Source: Vibrio sp. 14G-20
Lineage (GTDB): Bacteria > Pseudomonadota > Gammaproteobacteria > Enterobacterales > Vibrionaceae
Direction: 5' to 3'
Assembly (NCBI RefSeq): GCF_026241515.1
Contig: NZ_JAPHPW010000010.1
Location: 62,001-126,000, forward strand
DNA: 64,000 nt
Shown here: positions 46,305 to 56,165 of the stretch, one piece after another
Position numbering within the stretch: position 1 is the first letter of the stretch
How the letters are laid out: the number at the start of each line of letters is the position of its first letter
Program-made: the position numbers and the translations under genes
Notes under the pieces: generated by a model
The model's input: only the letters and a program-made list of their open reading frames with translations
The model's database searches: none
Told to the model about the DNA's origin: nothing

Positions 46305-46577
46305 GTGCCTATAACTTGAGACTCCACGTAAATAAGCATCAAAACCACATTAAGAATGTCGTTCTTTTTATTTTATCTAGAACAATGATTTAGAGTTTTG
46401 TGTTATGAAACTTGTTGTGATTGAGTGAATGTTTTGATGTCACATTTGTGATGTTTTTGTAAATAAATACTTTTAATTGTTATCTTTGTATGTAAAATCC
46501 ACTGCCATATAGCGATTTTGGTCGCATATATAACTATAAAAGTACAAATTTTAAACACAACAAACTGGAGAAGAACG
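46305..46577. other. AT-rich leader of the dicarboxylate symporter gene
   Basis: About 270 bp, no ORF or repeat seen; it should carry the symporter promoter. Confidence 0.4.
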
Positions 46578-47852
46578 ATGGATAAATCGCTCTCAAGTAA
46601 AATTTTTGTAGGCTTGTTCGCCGGTCTACTTATTGGTACTGCTATTCAGTACCTATTCAGCGGTATTGCTATTTTTGATACGTATCTACTTGGCGCTGCC
46701 GAGGGTGCTGGTGGTATGTTCGTATCACTTATCAAGTTGCTGGTAGTTCCTCTTGTATACGTATCTATTGTTTGCGGTATTGTTGAGCTAAAAGATATTC
46801 GTTCATTTGGTCGTCTTGGTGGTAAAACCTTTGGTCTTTACATTATTAACACCATCATTGCGATTTCAGCAGCGCTAACGATTGGTCTTATTTTCCAACC
46901 GGGTGCTGGTGCGAATCTAGCGGGTACAGTTTCTGAGACAATTGCGCTTACAACAACTGAAACGCCAGATATCTTCTCTCTTGTTGTTAACATCGTTCCT
47001 AGCAACCCTGTAGAAGCATTTGCAAGTGGCGACATGCTACAAATCATCTTCATGGCTATTCTGACTGGTCTTGCTATTCAAGCGCTTGATTCTCGTGGTG
47101 GTCCAGCTATCAAGACGTTCAAGATGGCTAACGAAATCATGATGAAGCTTATCGGCCTAGTAATGAGCCTTGCGCCATACGGTGTATTTGCTCTGATGAT
47201 TCAACTGGGCGCAACACTGGATGCAGACACGCTAATGTCAGTTGCTGGCTATGTGGCGCTTGTGGTTGCAATGCTTGTGTTCTGGATTTTCTTCTTCTAC
47301 CCAATGATGGTTGGTTCATTTACTGGTATTTCTCCAAAGCAGTTCCTACGTGCAACTCGTGAGCAAGTTCTATTCTCACTATCTACGGCAAGTTCGAATG
47401 CAACAATCCCAGTAACAATGCGTACTCTTACTGACAAACTAAACGTATCTAAGTCAGTAGCAGGTTTCGGTGTACCACTAGGTGCAACCATGAACATGTC
47501 TGGTGTATCTATCTACATCGCACTAGCAACTATGTTTGTAGCAAACGCGTTTGGTCAGCCAATCAACACTGCTGATATCTTCACTCTAGGTCTAACTATC
47601 TTGCTACTGTCTATCGGTGCTGGCGGTGTTCCTGGTGGCGGTGTCGTAATGGTCGGTGTTCTATTGCACCAACTAGGTTTGCCACCAGAAGGTCTAGCGA
47701 TTGTTGCTGCTGTTGACCGTATCTGTGACATGTTCTGTACTTCTTCAAACGTAGTCGGTGATACAGCGGTTAACACTATCGTTGCTAAGTCTGAAAACGA
47801 AATTGGCGTTGAAGCTAACGAAGAAGCTGAGCTACAAAAAGCAGAAGCTTAA
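46578..47852 (+). CDS. Dicarboxylate/amino acid:cation symporter (DAACS family)
   Basis: 424 residues from the ATG at 46578, preceded by CTGGAG. It is an inner-membrane Na+ or H+ symporter for glutamate/aspartate or C4-dicarboxylates. Two family hairpins are visible: the serine-rich LSTASSNATIPVTMRTL and the C-terminal GVPGGGVVMVGVLLHQ, then VDRICDMFCTSSNVVGDTAVN with the substrate-binding Asp/Asn residues. GATMNMSG is the NMDGT-like motif variant. Eight transmembrane helices are expected. Substrate choice cannot be set by motif alone. Confidence 0.92.
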   Translation: MDKSLSSKIFVGLFAGLLIGTAIQYLFSGIAIFDTYLLGAAEGAGGMFVSLIKLLVVPLVYVSIVCGIVELKDIRSFGRLGGKTFGLYIINTIIAISAALTIGLIFQPGAGANLAGTVSETIALTTTETPDIFSLVVNIVPSNPVEAFASGDMLQIIFMAILTGLAIQALDSRGGPAIKTFKMANEIMMKLIGLVMSLAPYGVFALMIQLGATLDADTLMSVAGYVALVVAMLVFWIFFFYPMMVGSFTGISPKQFLRATREQVLFSLSTASSNATIPVTMRTLTDKLNVSKSVAGFGVPLGATMNMSGVSIYIALATMFVANAFGQPINTADIFTLGLTILLLSIGAGGVPGGGVVMVGVLLHQLGLPPEGLAIVAAVDRICDMFCTSSNVVGDTAVNTIVAKSENEIGVEANEEAELQKAEA

Positions 47853-47875
47853 TTCTTAATTAAGACTTGATAATT

Positions 47876-48141
47876 AGGGGCTGTTGACCTTTCGTGGTTA
47901 AGTTTTGTTCGAGATAAAATCGTTTTAGGCGCGGCGAAGAGTATGTAGCCTAGTCATTCTAAGCAAATATTCTTTAACAAAGCATAAAACGATTTTAGCC
48001 GAACCCTTCGGGCAGCCCTTGTGGTTCATTTCTACTGCGTTATCGGCTTTTCATGTAGGCCAGCTACACGCCAAAGCCTCTTTCTTGTATAAATTTCCCA
48101 CAAGATGCTGCAAAACCCAGCTCGAAAGGTCAACAGCCTCT
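47876..48141. repeat. MITE-like element with GGCTGTTGACCTTTCG inverted ends
   Basis: 266 bp bounded by near-perfect inverted repeats (AGGGGCTGTTGACCTTTCG and, reversed, AGAGGCTGTTGACCTTTCG; 18 of 19). It has no ORF. It sits between the symporter stop and the symporter's own terminator, so it was inserted there. Its inner segment resembles the element at 51725-51808. Confidence 0.7.
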
Positions 48142-48142
48142 G

Positions 48143-48174
48143 AAGCCCTGCTCAATGAGAGCGGGGCTTTTTTG
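48143..48174 (+). terminator. Symporter gene terminator
   Basis: AAGCCCTGCTC...GAGCGGGGCTT hairpin followed by TTTTTT, displaced from its gene by the MITE-like element. Confidence 0.85.
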
Positions 48175-48375
48175 TTTCAGCTGGTCGATGCTTTGGGCTA
48201 TCTGTCTTGTGGCTCAAAAGAGGGGCTTGTGTTGGGGCGAAGTCTCATTTTTTCTTTTTACTCGCGTTGAATTGGTCATCAGTTTTCAATATTTAATATA
48301 GATCACATATAATAATACAATATTATTTTATTGTTCTGACAACCTATATTCTGACGACATAAAGGAAACCAAATA

Positions 48376-49413
48376 ATGAAGTTGTCCTACCTTAGCCTAC
48401 TCACTGCTGGTATTTTAGCAGCGCCTGTTCTTGCTTCTAATCACGATGTTGGTCAACAATTTGATCTTGACCCTGCAAAAGCACCAGCACAAAACTTTGA
48501 TCTATCTAAATGGAAAATTAACTTGCCTGAGTTAACGACCGAAGGATCTAGAAAAGGCAAAACGCTAGAAATCGGTAAGAAAGAATTGTCGAATGTAGAG
48601 ACGCCTTACGTTCACCCTCAGTGGTTCTACACTGATGCAGAATCTGGCGCGATGGTGTTTGTGGCTCCGAATACGGCACCAACGACACCAAACAGTAAAA
48701 ACACGCGCAGTGAGCTAAGAGCGATGCTGGCAGACAGCTACTCGGCGCCGAGCAACAACTTCGCGATTTCAAGCCACAAGAATGCAGAAGAATTTGGTTC
48801 TATCGGTGGTCAAATGACGGCGACACTTTCTGTTGATCAGGTGAGTACCAGCGGTAGCTACAAAAAAACAGGCGCATTCTCGGTAGTGATTGGCCAAATT
48901 CATGGTTCAGACAATGAGCCTCTGAAAATTGTTTACCGTAAATTGCCAGAGCATGAGCATGGTTCGTTAACGTGGAACTATGAATTGAATCCGCCGACAG
49001 AGATGAAAGATGCGAAGGATGAAAACGGAAAGAAACTTCGTAAAGACATTCGCCATGATGTATTTGGTCAATACAATCTGAAAAAAGGCAGCTCTGACCC
49101 TACTGATGGTATCAAGCTAGGTGAAGTGTTCTCATATGATGTGAATATCAAAGATAACATCATGCACTTAACCTTTACTAAGAATCCAAGCTCAGCCGAT
49201 CCTATTGTGAAGACGTATGATGTCGATTTGGCTAAGGGTAAATATCAGGGGCATGATATCGACCTTGGTTATGGACAAGACTGGATGTACTTCAAGGCGG
49301 GCGCATACAATCAATGCAACACTAAGAAGTCGAGCTCTGCCTGTGAATGGCGTGGTATGGAAGCGGGTGATTACACTCAAGCGAGCTTCTACCAGTTAGT
49401 GCTAAATCAATAA
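48376..49413 (+). CDS. Alginate lyase, PL7 family
   Basis: A 345-residue secreted lyase (signal peptide 1-20, ending VLAS). The PL7 jelly-roll motifs are RSELRAM (catalytic Arg), VVIGQIHG (Gln-x-His) and YFKAGAYNQC (Tyr near the C-terminus). The family cleaves alginate by beta-elimination in the extracellular space or periplasm. Alginate use is typical for coastal vibrios growing on brown algae. It is a single gene with a terminator. Confidence 0.92.
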   Translation: MKLSYLSLLTAGILAAPVLASNHDVGQQFDLDPAKAPAQNFDLSKWKINLPELTTEGSRKGKTLEIGKKELSNVETPYVHPQWFYTDAESGAMVFVAPNTAPTTPNSKNTRSELRAMLADSYSAPSNNFAISSHKNAEEFGSIGGQMTATLSVDQVSTSGSYKKTGAFSVVIGQIHGSDNEPLKIVYRKLPEHEHGSLTWNYELNPPTEMKDAKDENGKKLRKDIRHDVFGQYNLKKGSSDPTDGIKLGEVFSYDVNIKDNIMHLTFTKNPSSADPIVKTYDVDLAKGKYQGHDIDLGYGQDWMYFKAGAYNQCNTKKSSSACEWRGMEAGDYTQASFYQLVLNQ

Positions 49414-49467
49414 CATGGCTGAATCAGCCACTATTTGAATAATATTTAACTGATTAACATCTATTTG

Positions 49468-49498
49468 AAAAAGACCTTCAACATGAAGGTCTTTTTTA
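49468..49498 (+). terminator. Alginate lyase gene terminator
   Basis: 11-bp stem (AAAGACCTTCA with TGAAGGTCTTT) followed by T-run. Confidence 0.9.
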
Positions 49499-49643
49499 TG
49501 GAATCAGGAATAGTGTTGAGGTTTCAATATAGCGACAAATGCGAGAGCTTCTCAACATTGGAGCCTTAATTGGCAAGGGATCGGTCACTTTTTACCTTTA
49601 TGTAAAAAGATACGGGAAAAAATAGATTTTTTTTACTTATTCC

Positions 49644-49671
49644 CTTGAAAACCAGTTTGCAGCCCTTATCT
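49644..49671 (+). promoter_or_regulatory. Sigma-32 heat-shock promoter of dnaK
   Basis: CTTGAAA at 49644-49650 and GCCCTTATCT around 49662-49671 match the RpoH pattern. The start codon of dnaK is about 130 bp downstream. Confidence 0.75.
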
Positions 49672-49801
49672 ATGGTGCATACGAAAGCAAATTACATTTG
49701 CACTTAAATTTTGTGTATTAGGGTTGAATCCCTGATTACCGCCCCCCACATATGTGGGTATAGCAAAAAACTAATATAGATTATATTTCGGAGATAGCCT
49801 G

Positions 49802-51715
49802 ATGGGTCGAATCATTGGTATTGATTTAGGTACTACTAACTCTTGTGTTGCTGTTTTAGACGGCGACAAACCACGCGTACTAGAAAATGCTGAAGGCGAA
49901 CGCACAACAGCATCGGTAATCGCATACACTGACGGCGAGACGCTAGTTGGTCAACCTGCGAAACGTCAAGCAGTTACTAACCCTCAAAACACGCTATACG
50001 CAATTAAGCGTCTAATCGGTCGTCGTTTTGAAGATGAAGAAGTTCAACGCGATATCGAAATCATGCCTTTTAACATTGTTAAAGCTGATAACGGTGATGC
50101 ATGGGTTGAAGCGCAAGGCCAAAAAATGGCTGCTCCTCAAGTATCTGCTGAAGTTCTTAAGAAAATGAAGAAAACAGCTGAAGACTTCCTAGGCGAAGAA
50201 GTGACTGGCGCAGTAGTAACTGTTCCTGCTTACTTCAACGATGCTCAACGTCAAGCAACGAAAGATGCTGGCCGTATCGCTGGTCTAGATGTTAAACGTA
50301 TTATCAACGAACCTACTGCAGCTGCTCTGGCTTACGGCCTAGACAAGCAAGGTGGTGATCGCACTATCGCTGTATACGACCTTGGTGGTGGTACATTCGA
50401 TATCTCTATCATCGAAATCGATGAAGTAGAAGGCGAGAAGACTTTCGAAGTTCTTTCAACTAACGGTGATACTCACCTTGGTGGTGAAGATTTCGATAAC
50501 CGCATGATCAACTACCTAGTAGATGAGTTCAAGAAAGAGCAAGGCATCGACCTTAAAGCTGATCCACTAGCAATGCAGCGTGTTAAAGAAGCAGCAGAAA
50601 AAGCGAAAATCGAGCTTTCTTCTACTACTCAAACTGACGTAAACCTACCTTACGTTACTGCTGATGCGACTGGTCCTAAGCACATGAACATCAAAGTGAC
50701 TCGTGCGAAGCTTGAGTCTCTAGTTGAAGACCTAGTTCAACGTTCTCTAGAGCCACTAAAAGTTGCTCTAGCAGATGCTGACCTATCTGTAGGCGAAATC
50801 ACTGACGTTATCCTAGTTGGTGGTCAAACTCGTATGCCTATGGTTCAAGCTAAAGTAACTGAATTCTTCGGTAAAGAGCCACGTAAAGACGTGAACCCTG
50901 ACGAAGCTGTTGCAATGGGTGCTGCTGTTCAAGGTGGTGTACTAGCTGGTGACGTTAAAGACGTTCTACTACTAGACGTTACTCCTCTATCTTTCGGTAT
51001 CGAAACGATGGGCGGCGTGATGACTAAGCTTATCGAGAAAAACACAACTATCCCTACTAAAGCGGATCAAGTGTTCTCTACAGCTGAAGACAACCAAAAC
51101 GCAGTAACTATCCACGTTCTTCAAGGTGAGCGTAAGCAAGCGACTTACAACAAGTCTCTTGGTCAGTTCAACCTAGAAGGTATCCAACCAGCACCACGTG
51201 GCATGCCACAAATCGAAGTAACATTCGACCTAGATGCTGATGGTATCCTGAACGTATCTGCTAAAGATAAAGCAACAGGTAAAGAGCAGAAGATCACTAT
51301 CCAAGCATCAGGCGGCCTGTCTGAGGAAGAGATCGAAGCAATGGTACAAGAAGCAGAAGCTAACAAAGAAGCGGACAAAAAGTTCGAAGAGCTAGTAACT
51401 GCACGTAACCAAGCTGACCAAATGATTCACGGCACTAAGAAGCAAGTAGAAGAAGCTGGTGAAGCTCTACCTGCAGACGAGAAAGCTAAAATCGAAGCGG
51501 CTATCACGGCACTAGAAGAAGTTAAGTCTGGTAACGATAAAGAAGCTATCGACGCTAAAGTTCAAGAACTTATGCAAGCAGCTCAAAAGCTAATGGAAAT
51601 TGCTCAACAGAAAGCTCAAGCTGAACAAGCTGGTGCTGACGCTGGTGAACAACCTAAGCAAGACGACGATGTGGTAGACGCGGAGTTTGAAGAAGTTAAA
51701 GACGACAAAAAATAA
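49802..51715 (+). CDS. dnaK: Hsp70 chaperone DnaK
   Basis: A 637-residue DnaK. The N-terminal ATPase domain begins [16 protein letters not shown] and holds [12 protein letters not shown] and [11 protein letters not shown]. The substrate-binding domain follows the [16 protein letters not shown] linker region. The C-terminal lid ends with the EEVKD-type tail ([14 protein letters not shown]). Length and motifs are standard. A sigma-32 promoter precedes it and dnaJ follows with a 290-bp gap holding two hairpin structures. Confidence 0.98.
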   Translation: MGRIIGIDLGTTNSCVAVLDGDKPRVLENAEGERTTASVIAYTDGETLVGQPAKRQAVTNPQNTLYAIKRLIGRRFEDEEVQRDIEIMPFNIVKADNGDAWVEAQGQKMAAPQVSAEVLKKMKKTAEDFLGEEVTGAVVTVPAYFNDAQRQATKDAGRIAGLDVKRIINEPTAAALAYGLDKQGGDRTIAVYDLGGGTFDISIIEIDEVEGEKTFEVLSTNGDTHLGGEDFDNRMINYLVDEFKKEQGIDLKADPLAMQRVKEAAEKAKIELSSTTQTDVNLPYVTADATGPKHMNIKVTRAKLESLVEDLVQRSLEPLKVALADADLSVGEITDVILVGGQTRMPMVQAKVTEFFGKEPRKDVNPDEAVAMGAAVQGGVLAGDVKDVLLLDVTPLSFGIETMGGVMTKLIEKNTTIPTKADQVFSTAEDNQNAVTIHVLQGERKQATYNKSLGQFNLEGIQPAPRGMPQIEVTFDLDADGILNVSAKDKATGKEQKITIQASGGLSEEEIEAMVQEAEANKEADKKFEELVTARNQADQMIHGTKKQVEEAGEALPADEKAKIEAAITALEEVKSGNDKEAIDAKVQELMQAAQKLMEIAQQKAQAEQAGADAGEQPKQDDDVVDAEFEEVKDDKK

Positions 51716-51724
51716 TTTTTCGTC

Positions 51725-51808
51725 GCTATAACACGTGATTTCTGCGTCGAAGGTACTCACTTACACTTGTAAGTTCCGTGCCTTCTCCTTGAACTAACGT
51801 GTTTTAGC
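51725..51808. repeat. Short palindromic element behind dnaK
   Basis: Ends GCTATAACACGT and ACGTGTTTTAGC are near-perfect inverted copies (11 of 12). The middle reads TTTCTGCGTCGAAGG...ACACTTGTAAG...CCTTCTCCTTG. A similar layout occurs inside 47876-48141. It lies between the dnaK stop and the dnaK terminator. Confidence 0.6.
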
Positions 51809-51840
51809 TTAGAAAAAGTCGTTTTTCGATTTCTAAATAT

Positions 51841-51876
51841 ACGGGCGTCAGAGGTAACTCTCACGCCCGTAAATTT
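51841..51876 (+). terminator. dnaK terminator
   Basis: ACGGGCGT...ACGCCCGT hairpin with an inner GAG/CTC pair and following AAATTT. Confidence 0.75.
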
Positions 51877-51892
51877 GTATTTAGACTTGTCG

Positions 51893-51945
51893 ATCTAGAT
51901 AATAGCTTTATTCGGCGTTTCAGCCGGCAGAACTTTTATCTAGAT
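51893..51945. promoter_or_regulatory. Stem-loop in the dnaJ leader
   Basis: A perfect 10-bp inverted repeat ATCTAGATAA / TTATCTAGAT encloses a smaller CGGC-GTTTCA-GCCG hairpin. It lies 60 bp before the dnaJ start and could be an RNA structure or a protein-binding site. Confidence 0.45.
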
Positions 51946-52005
51946 TGATACACAGACTACTGAAGTGATCATTCGGTAGTAGCAATTATTTTGGTGACCT
52001 AGAAC

Positions 52006-53154
52006 ATGTCAAAACGTGATTTTTACGAAGTATTAGGCGTAAGCCGCGATGCATCAGAGCGCGATATTAAAAAAGCGTACAAACGCTTAGCGATGAAATT
52101 CCACCCGGACCGTAACCAGGGTGACGAGACCGCAGCAGATAAGTTTAAAGAAGTAAAAGTAGCGTACGAGATCCTAACCGATTCTCAAAAGAAAGCAGCT
52201 TACGACCAATACGGTCACGCAGCTTTTGAACAAGGTGGCATGGGCGGCGGCGGCGGTTTCGGCGGCGGTGGCCAAGGTGACTTCGGCGATATCTTCGGTG
52301 ACGTATTTGGCGACATCTTCGGCGGCGGTCGTCGTGGTGGCGGTCAACAGCGTGCACAACGCGGTTCAGATCTACGTTACAACATGGAACTTTCTCTAGA
52401 AGAAGCGGTTCGTGGCGTTTCTAAAGAGATTGAAGTTCCGACTCTTGTAGAGTGTGATACTTGTGACGGCAGCGGCGCGAAAGCGGGTTCTTCTGCACAA
52501 ACGTGTGGCACTTGTCATGGCCACGGCCAAGTGCAAATGCGCCAAGGTTTCTTTGCGGTTCAACAGACTTGTCCTACTTGTAATGGTAAAGGCAAGATCA
52601 TCAAAGACCCATGTAACTCATGTCATGGTCAAGGTCGCAAACAAAAAACGAAAACACTTAACGTTAAGATCCCTGCTGGTGTTGATACTGGCGATCGTAT
52701 TCGTCTATCAGGCGAAGGCGAAGCGGGAGAGCAAGGCGCTCCAGCTGGCGACTTGTACGTACAAGTACACGTAAAAGAGCACAACATCTTTGAGCGTGAC
52801 GGCAACAACCTTTACTGTGAAGTGCCAGTAAGCTTCTCTATGGCTGCTCTAGGTGGTGAAGTTGAAGTTCCAACACTGGATGGTCGTGTAAACCTTAAAG
52901 TGCCAGAAGAAACACAAACGGGCCGTATGTTCCGTATGCGTGGCAAAGGCGTGAAAGGCGTTCGTGGCGGCGGTGTGGGTGACCTAATTGTTAAGCTAGT
53001 GGTAGAAACACCAGTTAAGCTAAGCTCTCGTCAGAAAGAATTACTACGTGAATTCGAAGAAACATGTTGTGGCGAAGCGGCAAGCAAGCACAAGCCAAAG
53101 TCTGAAGGTTTCTTCAGCGGCGTTAAAAACTTCTTCGATGACCTAACTAAGTAA
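52006..53154 (+). CDS. dnaJ: Hsp40 co-chaperone DnaJ
   Basis: A 382-residue type I J protein that stimulates DnaK ATPase. J domain with HPDRN (33-37), Gly/Phe-rich region (about 75-115), four CxxCxGxG zinc repeats ([32 protein letters not shown]), and C-terminal substrate domains. It follows dnaK in the same orientation. Confidence 0.98.
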   Translation: MSKRDFYEVLGVSRDASERDIKKAYKRLAMKFHPDRNQGDETAADKFKEVKVAYEILTDSQKKAAYDQYGHAAFEQGGMGGGGGFGGGGQGDFGDIFGDVFGDIFGGGRRGGGQQRAQRGSDLRYNMELSLEEAVRGVSKEIEVPTLVECDTCDGSGAKAGSSAQTCGTCHGHGQVQMRQGFFAVQQTCPTCNGKGKIIKDPCNSCHGQGRKQKTKTLNVKIPAGVDTGDRIRLSGEGEAGEQGAPAGDLYVQVHVKEHNIFERDGNNLYCEVPVSFSMAALGGEVEVPTLDGRVNLKVPEETQTGRMFRMRGKGVKGVRGGGVGDLIVKLVVETPVKLSSRQKELLREFEETCCGEAASKHKPKSEGFFSGVKNFFDDLTK

Positions 53155-53224
53155 TTCTTTACTTAGCAACTTAGGTTGTTGATACCTTAGGTTATTGATA
53201 CTTAAGGTTTTGAAAACAATAGAT

Positions 53225-53251
53225 AAGCCTGCTCATTTAGCAGGCTTTTTT
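53225..53251 (+). terminator. dnaJ terminator
   Basis: 9-bp stem (AAGCCTGCT with AGCAGGCTT) followed by TTTTTT. Confidence 0.9.
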
Positions 53252-53318
53252 GTGTCTGTAGGTTAGAGGAAAGAACTGAGTTGTACGGGTAAGTTCTAGT
53301 TCCTGCTGGGGTATCTTG

Positions 53319-53750
53319 CTATTTCCAACACGCTTCTGGTTCTGAGATACCTGAGTGGTGCAATTCCAAAATATCGGTCGTTGAATCTAAGCAATCATCG
53401 TTCGTTTGTGTTGAAAGAGGTTCAGCCTGAATCGAATAGGTGGTGCTGCTAGCCGAAACTGCTAGCGTGTATCGACTGGTATCCGTATCGCAAAACAAGC
53501 ATGTCCCTCCAGAAATAACACTCTCCGCTGCCGACGCGTAGTTTCCCGTATACAGAGTCTCCATCTCCAGTTGAATCTTGGTCATGTCGGCCATTGCAGT
53601 GACTCGATGCGCTTTAATTACATGGCTCGTATAACTTGGATAGGCAATTGCACCGAGTATCCCCACGATGGCGACAGCGATCAATAATTCGATCAATGTC
53701 ATCCCTCTAATGCTTAAGTTGTTGTTGTTGCATATATTTCTTCGAATCAT
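53319..53750 (-). CDS. pilE: Type IV pilin-like protein (PilE family)
   Basis: A 143-residue prepilin. The class III leader ends in Gly before MTLIELLIAVAIVGILGAIAYPSY, the pre-pilin peptidase (PilD) site with Glu at mature position 5. A C-terminal Cys pair (about 103/106 and a later pair) fits a D-region disulfide. It is divergent from the fimT-pilW-pilX-pilV cluster, so it sits next to the minor pilins but is transcribed separately. PilE-type minor pilins help prime pilus assembly. Confidence 0.87.
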   Translation of the reverse strand: MIRRNICNNNNLSIRGMTLIELLIAVAIVGILGAIAYPSYTSHVIKAHRVTAMADMTKIQLEMETLYTGNYASAAESVISGGTCLFCDTDTSRYTLAVSASSTTYSIQAEPLSTQTNDDCLDSTTDILELHHSGISEPEACWK

Positions 53751-53852
53751 CGCGAGTAGTTTCCTTTCATACCTCTATCTATTTTTCTCCGGTGGTAGCA
53801 TCGGCGCAAGATTAAATATGGTTACGCATCAGATTACATAGGAATTTGGGAA

Positions 53853-54353
53853 ATGACTCGCGGGTTTACCTTCTTAGAACTACTCATAACCATATCAGTG
53901 CTCTCTATATTATTGGCTGTTGCCGCTCCAAGTTTTAGTTCTGTCTCGGAAACAGTGAAGATGCAACGATTAGCTGCCGAGCTGAATGGTTTTATGATGC
54001 AGGCGAAATCTGAGGCAGTTATGAGAAATACCGATCTTTGGGCTCATTTTTTAATGAATGGTAACTCAAATGACACCGGTGATTGGAAAATTGAGTTGAC
54101 TGAATTCGATGTTCCGAATACTGGTACGGCAATTCTCACAATGGAAGGGGGTTCATTTCGAAACGTAGATTTCACCGTGAACTACAGTTCTGAACAAATT
54201 AAATTTAGTGGAGTAAACGGTAAAGCTAAAGATGGGCATCTCTTATTTGATATGAACTCTAAGCCTTTAAAGCTTATAACATATAGTGCTTCTGGAAGAA
54301 TGAGAATCTGTGGTGTGGAAGGAGACTTTTATGGTTATCAGCCCTGCACTTAA
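53853..54353 (+). CDS. fimT: Minor pseudopilin FimT/GspH-like
   Basis: A 166-residue prepilin with a very short leader (MTRG) and the N-terminal helix FTFLELLITISVLSILLAVAAPSF. The C-terminus contains a Cys pair. It opens the minor-pilin operon; pilW overlaps its end by 23 bp. Symbol is by family and position. Confidence 0.85.
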   Translation: MTRGFTFLELLITISVLSILLAVAAPSFSSVSETVKMQRLAAELNGFMMQAKSEAVMRNTDLWAHFLMNGNSNDTGDWKIELTEFDVPNTGTAILTMEGGSFRNVDFTVNYSSEQIKFSGVNGKAKDGHLLFDMNSKPLKLITYSASGRMRICGVEGDFYGYQPCT

Positions 54354-54933
54354 GAGGCAGCAATTCGGTTCAACATTAGTCGAATTTATGATCTCTTCCA
54401 TTTTGGGAATTGTAGTTATTGGAAGTGTGGGGTCGGTATTTATATCGGGACAAAACATCGCATCCGAGAGAAGTAAAGAATTACTATTATTACAACAAGT
54501 CTCAGGCACTCTTCAATACTTTAAAGAGGATATCCAGCGAGCAGGCTACGATGGAGGGACAGGTGTGTCTCTAAAATTATCAGGAGCCACAAATACTTTA
54601 TATATATCACCAGACTCCAAAATGGTCGCATTTGCATATGCTCATCAATCAGAGATTCGAAATGTTGCTTTTGTATTTTATTCCGGCTTAGTCAAAATTT
54701 GTGATAGCCCCTCCAGTATCGTGAAAACGGTATCAGCGGCTACTAGTGGATGTTCTTCAATTTTTGAGCCGAATCAAATACGAGTGATTGATTTCAATGT
54801 CAATCAATCAAGCATTGAAGCTCAAGGTGTTAGTTCAGGCATGGCAACCATTACTATTTCTGCTGAATTAGTAGGAGATACTTCCGTTAATTATTCATCA
54901 AGTGTGATTGTAAAAAATAGGAATTGGCGATGA
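54331..54933 (+). CDS. pilW: Minor pilin PilW-like
   Basis: 200 residues from the ATG at 54331 with AAGGAGA nearby; the longer frame from GTG at 54310 is less likely. The N-terminal helix QFGSTLVEFMISSILGIVVI has the prepilin site (Gly before S-T-L-V-E). It overlaps fimT by 23 bp and its last bases overlap the pilX ATG by four, so the cluster is translated as a coupled unit. Minor pilins start and stabilise the type IV pilus. Confidence 0.83.
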   Translation: MVISPALKRQQFGSTLVEFMISSILGIVVIGSVGSVFISGQNIASERSKELLLLQQVSGTLQYFKEDIQRAGYDGGTGVSLKLSGATNTLYISPDSKMVAFAYAHQSEIRNVAFVFYSGLVKICDSPSSIVKTVSAATSGCSSIFEPNQIRVIDFNVNQSSIEAQGVSSGMATITISAELVGDTSVNYSSSVIVKNRNWR

Positions 54934-56165
54934 ATAAAAATCAACAAGGTGCGGTTGTTTTACTTACAACAAGTGTATTACTAGTTACGGCGTTAATGTT
55001 GACTTTTGGTAGTTATCGTTCAGTTTTTTATCAAATAAAAAGATCTCAAAATGAGGTCGAAGCGCGCAAGCAGCAATGGGAGGCTGAAGGTGGTCTAGAG
55101 TGTGGTTTCACTCAGTTTAAAAATGAAGGGAACCTTCCTCCTACAATTTCAGTGTGCTCAATGAAGAATCAAATCACCCCTGTTTTCAATGTTATTCTAA
55201 CAGGTTATCAAATATCGTCTGCGAGTGGGCATTCTCATTTGAAGAAAAATATCGTATTTGGAGGTTCACTTAGTTCTGGTGCTATACTGTCGAGTGCCGA
55301 TGTTTATTTTCATTCAAGTACCACATTTTCAACACCAGATCCTGGTGTTTTAAGTAGTGATGGTTGGGAGTGTGTGGCGCTACGATATCGTAGCCGCTAT
55401 CACTATTCATCTATGGATAATAAAGGAGTGGTACATGGTGTACCTCCATATGCCGGTTTTCAAAATCCATCAGGGGCTGATTGCTCTAATGTTACAGGTA
55501 ATGATCATTTGTCTAATGGGGATGGCAATGATTTTGTCTTAGATTCAAGCGTACAACCTTTTGAGTCTTTTTTCGGTGTTCCGGTTGAAAAGCATAACGA
55601 TATAAGAGATGAAGGGACATTTTCGGTGATTCATGGGAGTGGGACACCAAAAATACTAGCTAATTGTGGGCAAGTTCTGGCAACACTGATTAATGCAGGT
55701 AATCATCATTTATGGGTTGAAGGAGGCTGTGAAATCACTAAAGCGCAATACAATGATTTAGTTAATGCTACAGCCTCAACTAATGGAGTTACAATTTTAA
55801 TTCATGATGGGCTGATGTCTGTTATGGGAAAACCTTCTACAGGGGCGACTTCAAATCATCTTAGAGGTGTATTATTTCACCTTAATGTTGATTATTCACC
55901 CACACCTGCCGATTGGGCGTCTTATGATGCCAATAATCATCTAAATCATGTCCTGAGTGTTATTGAAGAAAGCTACCGAACTATCACCTCTTACTATCAA
56001 CACGGTGCATTTACGGTATCTGGCGGACAGTACTTTGATGCACCGAACCAAGCTGCTGTGTTCTTTGATTCACTGGATTTTAGATTTAATAAAGATGTGA
56101 TCGATAATTCAAGAAAAGAATTTATGCAAATTCAATGGCAAAAAGGTTCATGGAATGATTTGTAA
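54930..56165 (+). CDS. PilX-like pilus assembly protein
   Basis: 411 residues from the ATG at 54930. The N-terminus NKNQQGAVVLLTTSVLLVTALMLTF is PilX-like (prepilin-type Gly but no Glu5). The remaining 380 residues are a large extracellular domain rich in His/Asn/Ser, much longer than the roughly 170-200 residues of a typical PilX. Clusters such as HNDIRDEGTF may bind metal. Its end overlaps the pilV start. Confidence 0.78.
   Translation: MNKNQQGAVVLLTTSVLLVTALMLTFGSYRSVFYQIKRSQNEVEARKQQWEAEGGLECGFTQFKNEGNLPPTISVCSMKNQITPVFNVILTGYQISSASGHSHLKKNIVFGGSLSSGAILSSADVYFHSSTTFSTPDPGVLSSDGWECVALRYRSRYHYSSMDNKGVVHGVPPYAGFQNPSGADCSNVTGNDHLSNGDGNDFVLDSSVQPFESFFGVPVEKHNDIRDEGTFSVIHGSGTPKILANCGQVLATLINAGNHHLWVEGGCEITKAQYNDLVNATASTNGVTILIHDGLMSVMGKPSTGATSNHLRGVLFHLNVDYSPTPADWASYDANNHLNHVLSVIEESYRTITSYYQHGAFTVSGGQYFDAPNQAAVFFDSLDFRFNKDVIDNSRKEFMQIQWQKGSWNDL

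Noticed and set aside
48019..48270. 83-residue frame across the MITE-like element and the symporter terminator
   Set aside because: It spans an inverted repeat and a terminator hairpin, which is not expected for a real gene.
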